Below, one piece after another: positions 18,334 through 25,879 of a stretch of 64,000 bases of DNA. The translations under genes and the position numbers were made by a program. The stretch comes from Nonomuraea fuscirosea. Lineage in GTDB: Bacteria; Actinomycetota; Actinomycetes; Streptosporangiales; Streptosporangiaceae. Each line of letters opens with the position of its first letter. Within the stretch, counting starts at the first letter, position 1. The notes under the pieces are model-generated. The model did no database searches. It was not told the DNA's origin and worked only from the letters and a program-made list of their open reading frames with translations. The stretch spans positions 1 through 64,000 of the forward strand of contig NZ_PVNG01000021.1 of assembly GCF_003001935.1 (NCBI RefSeq), written 5' to 3'.

Positions 18334-18381
18334 GAACCGGAGTCTAGCAATTATCAATTTCTGGAAAATAAAAATAAAAAA

Positions 18382-19023
18382 TCAGAGTGTGTCGAAGCCG
18401 CGCAGCATGGCCTCAAGCGCGAAGTCGAAGCGAGGGTCGGAGTCGGAGGACCGCCGCACCCGGGTGGCCTGCGCGAGAAGCGGGGTCTCTTGCAACTCCT
18501 CCTCGGGGATCGGCTGTATCCCTCGGGACGGCGATCGCCCGTCCCCGCCGCCGGACAGGATGGCGACGTGGCCGACGACGAAACCCGTCACGGCGTACAA
18601 CATGTCGAGCGCTCGCTCCGGCGGCAGGCCGGCGGCCTGCAGGGTGTGGAGGGCGTCCTCCATCAGGCGGTGGTTCTGCGGCGTGATCGCGGGGCGGCTC
18701 ACCACCAGGGAGATGACGTTCGGGTGGGCGAGCAGGAGGCGCAGCAGTGCGCGGGCGTACTCACGCAGCCCCTCCTGCCATGAGCCCGCTTCGGCGAGCG
18801 GCGGCGCGGCCTGCGTGAAAATCTGCTCGACCAGGCCGTCGAGCAGGGCGTCCTTGTTCGCGACGTGCTGGTAGAGGGACATGGCCTCGACCCCCAGCTC
18901 CTGACCGATGCGCCGCATGGACAACGCCTTCAGCCCGTCACGGTCGGCCAGCGCCAGGGCCGCCTCAAGGATGGCCTGACGGGTCAGCCCGGCGTTCTGG
19001 CCGCGAGTGCGGTTCGGGGACAT
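18382..19023 (-). CDS. TetR-family transcriptional regulator
   Basis: A 213-residue TetR protein of the TetR_C (tetracycline-repressor-like) branch: AILEAALALADRDGLKALSM, then RRIGQELGVEAMSLYQHVAN and DALLDGLVEQIF. The C-terminal domain carries the long helices of that branch. It diverges from a two-gene unit (membrane protein and F420-type nitroreductase) with a perfect dyad between them, so it most likely represses that unit. Its own stop lies just beyond the AT-rich promoter of the coiled-coil gene. Confidence 0.92.
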   Translation of the reverse strand: MSPNRTRGQNAGLTRQAILEAALALADRDGLKALSMRRIGQELGVEAMSLYQHVANKDALLDGLVEQIFTQAAPPLAEAGSWQEGLREYARALLRLLLAHPNVISLVVSRPAITPQNHRLMEDALHTLQAAGLPPERALDMLYAVTGFVVGHVAILSGGGDGRSPSRGIQPIPEEELQETPLLAQATRVRRSSDSDPRFDFALEAMLRGFDTL

Positions 19024-19048
19024 GGTGGCCTACCTCACATAGACGATT

Positions 19049-19061
19049 CTTACGTCGTAAG
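19049..19061. promoter_or_regulatory. Putative TetR operator
   Basis: CTTACG-T-CGTAAG is a perfect 6-bp dyad, 26 bases upstream of the TetR ATG and about 110 bases before the membrane-protein gene. A related half (GTAAGAATCG) recurs near 19092. Likely bound by the adjacent TetR protein. Confidence 0.55.
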
Positions 19062-19171
19062 TATAGTGGGGGCATGAGAAACATACGGTGTAAGAATCGA
19101 GCTCGGCGAGTAACAGCCGGGCCGGTTCTCGTCACAGCCGTGGCCGCTCGTCTTACGGAAGGACTCCTGTC

Positions 19172-19615
19172 ATGACCATCCAGACCACCAGAACCGGCAC
19201 GCGGGGAGCTCTCGCGACCCTGTACGCCGGCGCCGCCCTCACGGTGCTCGCCACCCTCTTCGTCTTCGTCGACCGGGCGGGCCTGGCCGATCACATCAGG
19301 GCCGGTTACCCCGCCTACCAGCCGGCGGAGATCGACGGCGCTGTCATGGCGTACACCTTGATCCTGGCCGTCATCGGGGCGCTGGGGCTGCTCGGCTGGC
19401 TGGGCAGCGCCTGGCTGGTCCGCCTCGGCAAGGGGTCGGCCCGCTGGGTGGCGAGCGGCCTGCTGTTGATCGCCGCCTGCGTCGCGCTCACCGGCCTGAC
19501 CGTGCAGGACACCAGTGGCGACGTCGGGCTCGCGCCGCTGCTCGGCTGGCTGCAGGTCCTCCCCTGCCTCGCCGGGCTCGCGGCGGTCGTCCTGCTGTGG
19601 AGGAGGCGGGGGTGA
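19172..19615 (+). CDS. Four-helix membrane protein
   Basis: A 147-residue protein with four predicted transmembrane helices (residues about 12-34, 58-82, 92-110 and 122-142). Between helices 1 and 2 is a polar loop with AGYPAYQPAEIDGAVMAYT. I do not recognise a named family; similar small four-helix proteins are frequent beside TetR regulators in actinobacteria. Its stop overlaps the GTG start of the next gene (GTGA), so the two are translationally coupled. The pair diverges from the TetR gene, which probably controls it. Confidence 0.82.
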   Translation: MTIQTTRTGTRGALATLYAGAALTVLATLFVFVDRAGLADHIRAGYPAYQPAEIDGAVMAYTLILAVIGALGLLGWLGSAWLVRLGKGSARWVASGLLLIAACVALTGLTVQDTSGDVGLAPLLGWLQVLPCLAGLAAVVLLWRRRG

Positions 19616-20115
19616 GCGTCGGGCAGCTTGCCCGTGCCGTCGTTCAGGGCATCGCGGCGGTCAAGCGCTGGATGTATCGGCACGGGCGGCCCAACGTCGT
19701 CATGCGGTACGCGAACCGGCTCGACGCGCTGGTGTACGGGTCACGGTGGCTGTTGCCGCGCCGGAGCGCCGTCCTGAAGGTGCCCGGCCGCCGCACCGGG
19801 CGCCGCACCTCGATTCCGATCGTGGTCACCGAACATCGAGGCGCCGGCTACCTCGTGTCGATGCTCGGGCCGGACGCGAACTGGGTGCGGAACGTACGGG
19901 CGGCGGACGGGCAGGCCACGCTGTACCGCCGGGGTCGTGAGATCCCGATCGTGCTGAAGGAGGTCCCGCCCGAGGAGCGCGCCGATATCCTGCGCCGCTA
20001 CGCCGCCCTCGCCCCCGCGGCCAGACCCCACCTCGGGCTCGGCCCTGCGGCACCGCTGGAACGGTTCCAGCAGATCGCGCCCGGCCATCCCGTGTTCCTG
20101 ATCGTCGCCCGGTGA
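19612..20115 (+). CDS. Deazaflavin (F420)-dependent nitroreductase-family protein
   Basis: A 167-residue split-barrel protein of the DDN family, which uses F420H2 to reduce nitro-compounds or quinones. Typical features are the GRRTGRRTSIPIVV segment, the phosphate-binding core, and NWVRNVRAADGQATLYRRGR near the middle. The GTG at 19612 overlaps the stop of the preceding membrane-protein gene by four bases; an upstream in-frame ATG would sit inside that gene. Operon membership and the TetR dyad suggest induction by a xenobiotic or quinone. F420 dependence is inferred from family. Confidence 0.85.
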   Translation: MSVGQLARAVVQGIAAVKRWMYRHGRPNVVMRYANRLDALVYGSRWLLPRRSAVLKVPGRRTGRRTSIPIVVTEHRGAGYLVSMLGPDANWVRNVRAADGQATLYRRGREIPIVLKEVPPEERADILRRYAALAPAARPHLGLGPAAPLERFQQIAPGHPVFLIVAR

Positions 20116-20596
20116 CCCTCCCGGGAAGGGGTCAGGAACGGTATCCGCGCTGGTGACGGGGATCGAGCAGTATGCGAACGAAAAGTCGCGGTAGCGGGCC
20201 GGGCGGAAGCAGCCTGGCGTGAGTTCTGGATTCGTCTGGACGAGGAGGACGCCGTCAGCCCTCGCGTTCCGCTGATCGTGTTTCCAGGGGTGAGGAGTCC
20301 CGACAGACACGGACCAGCCACTCGATGGTGTCCGGTTCGTCGCTAGCCGCCGTTCTCATGACCTCGCGCAGAACCGCGTTTCGCACCACGGCTGTCGCGC
20401 TGGTGCCGCAGCTTCGGACCGAGTTGGGGGTGGGCACCCCCGCCGATCGTGCTCCGGCCGATCCCGCGTGGCAAGCCCCGATCGAGGTGGCCGTCAACGA
20501 TGACGAGTCAAGCCGACCCGGAACGGCGCACCATCGCCGAGGCTGGTGGCAGGCCGGAAGGTCCTGGTGCGGGACGGTCTGCCGTCGGCGCCGTTC
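20116..20596. other. Gene-poor stretch without recognisable content
   Basis: No frame in either direction has convincing coding character or a recognisable motif. A GC hairpin follows the nitroreductase stop (GACCC at 20113 pairing with GGGTC near 20132), and GGGGGT-GGGC-ACCCCC occurs near 20425-20442. Given the pseudogenes on the right, it may be decayed coding sequence. Confidence 0.4.
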
Positions 20597-21084
20597 TTAG
20601 AGGAACAGGAAGCCCAGCGCCAGGGCGGCGATCACGGTGCCCAGCGCGACGGCCACGCCGATCTCCCTGGAGCGGGCGCGGTCCTCGCGGCGGATCCAGG
20701 CCAGGTAGTAGGCGGTGGCCGGCAGGGAGACCACGGCCGCGGTGACGGCTCCGGGTGAGTACTCCCCCAGGATGATCCGGGTGCTGAGGTGGAACAGGGC
20801 GTTGACGGCGAACGGCCACTGGAACGCGGTGGCCAGTACCACCCAGACGCCGACCCGGCCTGCTGTCGTGGCCCGCCAGGAGGCCGGCAGGAGCAGCAGC
20901 ATCAGCGGGATGTGGCAGGCGGCGAACATGCCGGTGGTCTCGGGGCCGAAGTGGCGGCCGGCTCAGGCGGCGAACCCCTCCAGCGTGTGCAGCACGTACA
21001 CGGCGAAGGGCAGCGGGAACGGCCAGGTGCCGGGTGCGGCCGGCCCGGTCCGGACGGAAGCGGAACCGGTGAGGGGAATGCCAT
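20597..21084 (-). pseudogene. HXXEE-type membrane protein, broken
   Basis: The minus strand encodes WPFPLPFAVYVLHTLEGFAA, stop (TGA at complement 20965-20963), then AGRHFGPETTGMFAACHIPL and three more hydrophobic helices. This matches HXXEE-domain membrane proteins, in which a Trp normally occupies the TGA position (TGG to TGA), and HTLEE is HTLEG here. The first ATG (21084) is also out of frame with the body. The gene has therefore at least two lesions. It lies downstream of the CDF transporter gene. Confidence 0.65.
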
Positions 21085-21131
21085 GGGTGATTCTCCGAAG
21101 AAGCGGATCGTCGCCGGGGGATGGTAGGGGC

Positions 21132-22031
21132 TCACCAGTTCAGTTCGTCGCAGCCGCGGTGATCGGCCGGCTCGACCTGCAGGGTGGCGTGGGCGACGCC
21201 GTGCCGGTGGCGCAGCAGGTCGCGGGCCTGGTCCAGGACGGCGTGGTGGGCGCCGGCGTCGGCGGTGACCAGGTGGGCGGTGGCCACGTTCATGCCGGAG
21301 GTGAGCGTCCACAGGTGCAGATCGTGCACGTCGTGCACGTCGTCGATGGCGGCCAGGTCGGCGGCGACCGCGGCGGCGTCGATGCCCTCGGGCACGTGCT
21401 GACCCAGTACGGCGAAGACCTGCCGGCCGAGGGAGATCGCCCGGCCGGCGACGAACGCGCCGATCGCCAGGGCGACCGCCGTGTCCCAGAAAAGCTGCCC
21501 GGTGGCGGCCACCAGAACGCCGGCCACGATGACGCCGGCCGAGCCTGCGGTGTCGGCCACGACCTCCAGGTAGGCGCCCTTGACGTTGAGGCTCTCGCTC
21601 GCGCCGGAGCGCAGCAGGAGCAGCGCGACCACATTGACGGCCAGGCCCAGGGCGCCGACGATCAGCATCGGCCCGGCGGACACCTCCGCCGGCTCGCCGA
21701 TGCGGCCGATCGCCTCGGCCACGACGTAGCCGGCGACGCCCAGCATCAGCACGACGGCCAGCAGTGAGGCGAAGATCTCGGCCCGGTACGAGCCGTAACT
21801 GCGCCGCCCGGTGGTGTCGGGGCGAGTGGCGATCCTGGTGGCGACCAGCGCGGCGCCGAGCGTGACCACGTCCGCGGCCATGTGCCCGGCGTCGGAAAGC
21901 AGCGCCAGCGAGCCCGACAGCAGCCCGAAGATCAACTCGACTACGAAGAAGCCGCCGATCAGGGTGAACGAGACCGCCAGCCGCCACCGGTGCTTGCCCG
22001 CCGCGTGCCCATGCCCGTGTCCAGCACCCAT
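21132..22031 (-). CDS. Cation diffusion facilitator (CzcD-like) metal exporter
   Basis: A 299-residue proton-coupled exporter of zinc, cobalt or cadmium in the cytoplasmic membrane. The His-rich start (GHGHGHAAGKH), six transmembrane helices and the metal site motifs are visible: SDAGHMAADVV in helix II (HxxxD) and AYLEVVADTAGSAGV in helix V, where the usual HxxxD is ExxxD-like. The C-terminal cytosolic domain contains HDVHDLHLWTLTSGMNVATA. Its ATG overlaps the stop of the upstream ArsR gene by one base (TGATG), so the two are coupled. Metal selectivity cannot be fixed; the helix V change may affect it. Confidence 0.93.
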   Translation of the reverse strand: MGAGHGHGHAAGKHRWRLAVSFTLIGGFFVVELIFGLLSGSLALLSDAGHMAADVVTLGAALVATRIATRPDTTGRRSYGSYRAEIFASLLAVVLMLGVAGYVVAEAIGRIGEPAEVSAGPMLIVGALGLAVNVVALLLLRSGASESLNVKGAYLEVVADTAGSAGVIVAGVLVAATGQLFWDTAVALAIGAFVAGRAISLGRQVFAVLGQHVPEGIDAAAVAADLAAIDDVHDVHDLHLWTLTSGMNVATAHLVTADAGAHHAVLDQARDLLRHRHGVAHATLQVEPADHRGCDELNW

Positions 22032-22444
22032 CAGGTGGTCCCCTCACGTTCGGGGTGCAGGGCGTCGGTGTGCTCGGTGTGGGCCAGCGCGAGGTCGAGC
22101 AGCATGCGGACGTGCGGGTCCTCCAGCCGGTAGTAGGCCATCCGGCCGGCGCGGCGCGCGGCCACGATGCGGTGCGCGCGCAGCAGGCGCAGCGCGTGGG
22201 AGACGGCCGACTCGCTCTGGCCGGTCACCGCGGCGAGGTCGCACACGCACAGCTCGCCGTCCAGCAGGGCGACCAGCAGCCGCAGCCGGTTGGGGTCGGC
22301 CAGCAGACCGAAGACGTCGGCCGTGTCGGTCAGGTCCTCGGCCGGCGGCATCCGCTCGTGCACGGCGGCGACCCGGTCGGCGTCGACCACCTTGACGGTG
22401 CAGCCGTCCAACGCCAACACTCTCTCATCTGAAGAGCTGTTCAT
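22031..22444 (-). CDS. ArsR/SmtB-family metal-sensing repressor
   Basis: A 137-residue winged-helix repressor (from ATG 22444, MNSSSDERVLALDG). The DNA-binding core is LADPNRLRLLVALLDGELCV then CDLAAVTGQSESAVSHALRL. ELCVCDL is the alpha-3 Cys box seen in CadC and related sensors, and the C-terminal DPHVRMLLDLALAHTEH supplies alpha-5 type His/Asp ligands, so both classical metal sites may be present. It is cotranscribed with, and should derepress, the CDF exporter on metal excess. The operator overlaps the start codon. An upstream in-frame ATG exists but precedes the predicted transcription start. Confidence 0.93.
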   Translation of the reverse strand: MNSSSDERVLALDGCTVKVVDADRVAAVHERMPPAEDLTDTADVFGLLADPNRLRLLVALLDGELCVCDLAAVTGQSESAVSHALRLLRAHRIVAARRAGRMAYYRLEDPHVRMLLDLALAHTEHTDALHPEREGTT

Positions 22445-22481
22445 ATGAGCAAGATAGGGGGTCACCGGGCCGGACTGTCAA
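22426..22481 (-). promoter_or_regulatory. ArsR promoter and operator, probably leaderless
   Basis: On the minus strand TTGACA (22481-22476) and TATCTT (22456-22451) are 19 bases apart; the start would fall on the ATG at 22444. CATATGAA-N6-TTCAGATG (22447-22426, 7 of 8 pairs) is a typical ArsR-type dyad that spans the start codon, so repressor would sit on the initially transcribed region. Confidence 0.6.
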
Positions 22482-22514
22482 GAGCTGATCACGCTCACCC
22501 CTGCCGCAGGCTCC

Positions 22515-22810
22515 TCATCGCGCGGTCGCCGGGGGCGGAGGGCGGCGGCTGATCGCGCGCAACGCCTCGGTCAGCCGGTCCACGTCGTCGGCGGAGGTGA
22601 ACAGGGCCGGCGTGACGCGCACGGCGCCGCCGCCGGTCATGCCGGTGCGGGCGACGGTGAAGATGCGGTGGCGGCTCATGAGCTGCTCGGCGATGGCGAC
22701 ACTGTCGGCTTAGCCGGCGCGGCCGGACAGCCGGAAGGCGGTGATGGCGCCGTAGGCGTCACGCTCGTCGGTCGTGAGGATCCGCACGTCGCCGAGCTCA
22801 CGCGCGCGGG
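22515..22810 (-). pseudogene. Class V aminotransferase, C-terminal remnant
   Basis: The minus strand reads DAYGAITAFRLSGRAG, stop (TAA at complement 22712-22710), then ADSVAIAEQLMSRHRIFTVA and AVRVTPALFTSADDVDRLTE. This is the C-terminal small domain of a fold-type I, class V PLP aminotransferase (isopenicillin-N-epimerase/cysteine-desulfurase group). The PLP-lysine domain is absent and an internal stop is present, so the gene is dead. It is joined head to head with an MFS fragment near 22810. Confidence 0.65.
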
Positions 22811-23066
22811 CGACCGGCTGATCGGCACCTACTACGGCCTGTACATGCTGTCCGGCGTCGGGATCCTGCTCGGCAACCTGTTGTCCGGCGCCATGCTCGA
22901 CGCGGCCCGCGTCTCCGACTGGAGCGCTCTTCCCTGGTTGCTGCCGGCCGCATCCGGGCTGGTCTCCGCGGGCGCTGTCCAGCGCCTCCCGGCACCGCCG
23001 GCTCTCTCCCGCGAGCCGGCCGGCCTGACACGCGGAACTCGGCCTCAGCGCTATGGCCGGTCGTAG
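22811..23066 (+). pseudogene. MFS transporter, C-terminal remnant
   Basis: The plus strand encodes RLIGTYYGLYMLSGVGILLG, then NLLSGAMLDAARVSDWSALP and a last helix, the end of an MFS protein (helices 10-12). No N-terminal part exists; the sequence left of about 22810 belongs to the aminotransferase remnant on the other strand. The stop falls within the 3' end of the XRE gene (23051-23266). Confidence 0.6.
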
Positions 23067-23266
23067 CGGAGGAGGTCGCCTGGTTGGCAGTCGAGGGCGT
23101 CGCACAGGCGCATGAGGGTGGAGAAACGGATGGCCCTGGCGTGGCCGTTCTTCAGGATCGACAGGTTGACGACGGTGATCTGGACCCGATTCGACAGCTC
23201 GGTGAGCGTCATGTCGCGCTCTTTGAGCAGTTCATCCAGTCTTACGCGGATGGTCGGATCGGTCAT
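23051..23266 (-). CDS. Small XRE-type helix-turn-helix regulator
   Basis: A 71-residue Cro/CI-type DNA-binding protein: IRVRLDELLKERDMTLTELS, then VQITVVNLSILKNGHARAIR and the ending LCDALDCQPGDLLRY. It is the YozG-like partner that almost always follows a DUF2975 membrane protein. Its ATG (23266) overlaps the DUF2975 stop by one base (TGATG). Likely an autoregulator of the pair, perhaps acting at the AT-rich dyads upstream of the DUF2975 gene. Confidence 0.9.
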   Translation of the reverse strand: MTDPTIRVRLDELLKERDMTLTELSNRVQITVVNLSILKNGHARAIRFSTLMRLCDALDCQPGDLLRYDRP

Positions 23267-23871
23267 CAAATGGTCGCCTCGGTCTCTTCGAGCAGTGCCA
23301 GGCCGCGCCGTACGATCTCCGACACGGCCAGCATCGCCACGCCCGCCACGACTCCGGCCAGCACCTCGCCCGGCGGGGCGTAGAACGGGTAGCTCCTGCT
23401 CAGCAGCATGGAGGCCAGCATCCGCTCGGCCACCACGCCGAGTAGGCCGGTGGCGAGCGAGCCGATGATCAGGATCCAGCCGAGGCGGCGCAGGTGCGCG
23501 GCGGTGACGGCGGAGAACAGCGCCCTGTCGCCTGCGCTCGCCCGGCTCAGCGCGCGGACGACGGTGAACAGGGCGAGCAGGGTGGTCACGACGCCCGGCG
23601 CCCAGAGAAGCAGGAAGAGCAGGCCGACCAGCGGCGCGGGCCCTGAGGGAAGGACCGTCACATCGGCGGACGCGCTCTTGATCACGGCGTCTGGGGCCGC
23701 CATGCCCGTGATCGGCACGTCGAAGACCCGCAGGGGCACGCCGGTGCCGTTCGTGGTGCCGACGAAAGCGATCACGACGGTGGAGAACAGCATGGATAAG
23801 GCGCCGAAGCAGGACACGATCAGGAAGAAGGTCAGCAGGATCTGGAGTCGGGTGAGCCATTTCGTGGACAT
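23266..23871 (-). CDS. DUF2975 membrane protein
   Basis: A 201-residue protein with four transmembrane helices (about 9-33, 83-105, 130-150 and 165-185) of the DUF2975 family. The N terminus (MSTKWLTRLQILLTFFLIVS) and a periplasmic loop between helices 1 and 2 are as expected. The family is consistently paired with a small XRE regulator, as here; the biochemical role is unknown. AT-rich repeats upstream probably contain the promoter and operator. Confidence 0.88.
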   Translation of the reverse strand: MSTKWLTRLQILLTFFLIVSCFGALSMLFSTVVIAFVGTTNGTGVPLRVFDVPITGMAAPDAVIKSASADVTVLPSGPAPLVGLLFLLLWAPGVVTTLLALFTVVRALSRASAGDRALFSAVTAAHLRRLGWILIIGSLATGLLGVVAERMLASMLLSRSYPFYAPPGEVLAGVVAGVAMLAVSEIVRRGLALLEETEATI

Positions 23872-23903
23872 AACGATAATCGTAAATAACGGTATTCGTT
23901 ATG
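23869..23903. promoter_or_regulatory. AT-rich dyad region upstream of DUF2975
   Basis: CATAACG (23869-23875) and CGTTATG (23897-23903) form a perfect 7-bp inverted repeat with a 21-base spacer. Inside are further AATAACG and GATAATCG elements. The left arm overlaps the DUF2975 ATG. The strong AT bias in a GC-rich genome suggests operator and promoter for the DUF2975-XRE pair. Confidence 0.5.
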
Positions 23904-23951
23904 TACAGGGGTCGTCGCTCCGTCGGTCTTGCCCTCAAGGAGCGGCGATCG

Positions 23952-24077
23952 GTGGCTGCGCGATCGGTGGCTGAGCGAGCGCGGCTGAGGTCGGCGGTCC
24001 TACTGGTGCTCGTGCTGTCGGATATGGTGATGGGTATGGGTTGCTGCGCCGCGATGAACATCCGCGCCGCCGCTTAG
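23952..24077 (+). CDS. Small membrane peptide, Met/Cys-rich tail, unknown
   Basis: A 41-codon frame from GTG 23952 to TAG 24077, preceded by a perfect AAGGAG (23937-23942) nine bases away. The product has a basic start (VAARSVAERARLRS), one hydrophobic segment (AVLLVLVLSD) and the tail MVMGMGCCAAMNIRAAA. The Cys-Cys and Met pattern suggests metal or thiol chemistry, or a regulatory leader peptide for the kinase-like gene downstream. I know of no family. The stop codon lies in a perfect hairpin (24067-24083). Confidence 0.45.
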   Translation: MAARSVAERARLRSAVLLVLVLSDMVMGMGCCAAMNIRAAA

Positions 24078-24145
24078 CGGCGGTATCGCGGTCGTCGTAG
24101 ACCGTACCCTCAGAGCCCCTGCCCCACCGGGGCCGGTGTCGGGGC
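24067..24145 (+). promoter_or_regulatory. Two hairpins between the small frame and the P-loop kinase gene
   Basis: CCGCCGC-TTA-GCGGCGG (24067-24083) is a perfect 7-bp stem overlapping the TAG of the small frame. A larger stem follows: GCCCC (24115-24119) with GGGGC (24141-24145), inner CACCGG with CCGGTG. They could be a terminator or attenuator ahead of the gene starting at 24235. No U-tract is present. Confidence 0.4.
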
Positions 24146-24234
24146 ATACCGCCGAATCAGTGTCCTGCCGGCAGCCCCATCGTGTGTCTCACTGTTGCTG
24201 CCGGGCCGTCCTGCGTGATCCCAGGAGCACATTG

Positions 24235-24936
24235 ATGTCGCGGCAGTTCCATCCAGCAGAGCAAGGTCCGGTCTCGCGCGCGTCCGAGGCGTTTCTCACC
24301 GGCGACGGCCCCGGCTTCGCCGGTGATGCCGGCCAGTCGGCAGCGGCCGGTACGAAGACGGAGCGTGACGTGCGGCCCGGGCGCCCTCAGTTGTTTCTGA
24401 TGGTCGGGCTTCCCGGAGCCGGCAAGACCACCCGGGCCGAAGAGCTCGCCACGGCGCACCACGCGCTGCGGCTGACCCCGGACGAGTGGATGATCTCCCT
24501 GTTCGACGGGTCCCAGCCGGACGGCAAGCGCGACCTCCTGGAGGGCCGGCTCATCGCACTGGCCCTGCGGGTGCTGCGACTGGGTACGAACGTCGTGCTC
24601 GACTTCGGGCTCTGGAGCCGCGACGAACGCTCGGCGCTGCGCCGGTTGGGGACGACGGCCGGGGCCGACTGCCATGTCGTCTATCTGCCCATCGACATTG
24701 ACGCCCAGCTCATCCGGATCGCGCACCGCCAGGCGACCGCGCCGCACACGACGTTTCCGATGAGCGAGGCGGACGTCGCCGATTGGCGTGAGCGGTTCGA
24801 GGTGCCCGATGCCGCCGAACTCGGTGGCGGCGACATCCCCGGCCCGCCACCGGGGTGGCCGGGCTGGCCGGAGTGGGCTGTGGAGCGGTGGCCTTCGCTC
24901 ACGCGCGGCGATGCCACCGAGACGCGGGGCCGATAG
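24235..24936 (+). CDS. P-loop kinase-like ATPase (AAA_33/zeta-toxin fold)
   Basis: A 233-residue P-loop protein. After about 50 low-complexity residues comes LFLMVGLPGAGKTTRAEELA with the Walker A motif, then LRLTPDEWMISLFDG and NVVLDFGLWSRDERSALRRL, typical of the AAA_33 small-molecule or polynucleotide kinase group related to zeta toxins and chloramphenicol phosphotransferase. No antitoxin gene is adjacent, so a toxin role is not indicated. ATG 24235 is preferred over upstream starts because of the preceding hairpins. Its last 38 bases overlap the convergent LysR gene. Confidence 0.82.
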   Translation: MSRQFHPAEQGPVSRASEAFLTGDGPGFAGDAGQSAAAGTKTERDVRPGRPQLFLMVGLPGAGKTTRAEELATAHHALRLTPDEWMISLFDGSQPDGKRDLLEGRLIALALRVLRLGTNVVLDFGLWSRDERSALRRLGTTAGADCHVVYLPIDIDAQLIRIAHRQATAPHTTFPMSEADVADWRERFEVPDAAELGGGDIPGPPPGWPGWPEWAVERWPSLTRGDATETRGR

Positions 24937-25879
24937 CGGTGGGCGCCCGGCTGACGGATTCGCCGGACACCGGCACGTACGTGGTTCGGTCGTTCTCGGC
25001 CACGCTGGGCTCCACCTCCCGGGCGGTGAGCGCGAACGACCGGATCAGGTCGGTTTCGGTGGCGGTACGCCACAGCAGGGCCCATCGTGCCGGCGGCGCG
25101 TCGTGGACAGGTACGTAGGCGATGTCGGGCCGGGAGTGGTACCGGCCGGCGTGCGAGTGCACGAGCGCGACGGCCTCGCCGTTGGACAGGATCGGGAGCA
25201 GTTCGCTCTCGGCGGTGACGGCCGGCCCGATGCGGATCGGCCGCCCGCTGGGGGTGTGGCTGGGGACGAGGGCTTCGCGCCAGTAGTCGGGTTTTGCCCC
25301 GCCGATGACGACTTCGCCGGCCAGGTCCTCGTACGAGACGGTCTTCTGGCCGGCCAGCCGGTGACCGGCGCCGACGGCGAGGACGACGGGCTCGATGCGG
25401 ACGACCGGACCCACCGTGAGGTCGGCCTCCCTGACCGGCAGCCAGGCGATCTGGACGTCGACCTCCCCGTCGCGCAGCGGCCCGAACGGGTCGCCGAAGC
25501 CGACGTAGCGGATCTGCGCCTCGCACGCCGGATGCCGGGCGTGGAAGCCGTCGAGCAGCGGCCGGAAATCCTGCACGTTGCTGGACAGCATGCCCAGGCG
25601 CAGCACCTCGGTCTTGCCGCCGGCCGCGCGGATGGCGCGTTCGAAGCCTTCGTGCAGGCCGCGGTACATCGGCCGCAGGTCCTCGACCAGCTGCCTGCCG
25701 ATCGGCGTCAGCGTCACGGCCCTGTTGTTGCGTTCGAACAGGGCGGCGCCGATACGCCGCTCCTGCTTCTTGATCGACTGACTGACGCGGGCGGGGGTCA
25801 CGTGCAACCGCTCGGCGGTCCGGCCGAAGTGCAACTCCTCGGCCAGGGTCAGGAAGATCTCGATGTCCCGCAACTCCAC
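24899..25879 (-). CDS. LysR-family transcriptional regulator
   Basis: A 326-residue LysR regulator: the winged helix MELRDIEIFLTLAEELHFGR then LHVTPARVSQSIKKQERRIG, and a full substrate-binding domain. The last 20 residues (TYVPVSGESVSRAPTAIGPA) are a tail without family similarity, encoded where the gene overlaps the convergent kinase-like gene. It diverges from the DoxX gene (26064) with a 184-base gap containing repeated GTTAAG elements, so DoxX is a plausible target. Confidence 0.92.
   Translation of the reverse strand: MELRDIEIFLTLAEELHFGRTAERLHVTPARVSQSIKKQERRIGAALFERNNRAVTLTPIGRQLVEDLRPMYRGLHEGFERAIRAAGGKTEVLRLGMLSSNVQDFRPLLDGFHARHPACEAQIRYVGFGDPFGPLRDGEVDVQIAWLPVREADLTVGPVVRIEPVVLAVGAGHRLAGQKTVSYEDLAGEVVIGGAKPDYWREALVPSHTPSGRPIRIGPAVTAESELLPILSNGEAVALVHSHAGRYHSRPDIAYVPVHDAPPARWALLWRTATETDLIRSFALTAREVEPSVAENDRTTYVPVSGESVSRAPTAIGPASRWHRRA

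Noticed and set aside
24235..24936. Zeta-type toxin of a toxin-antitoxin pair
   Set aside because: The P-loop fold fits, but no epsilon-like antitoxin is adjacent and the 41-codon frame upstream is a membrane peptide, not an antitoxin.
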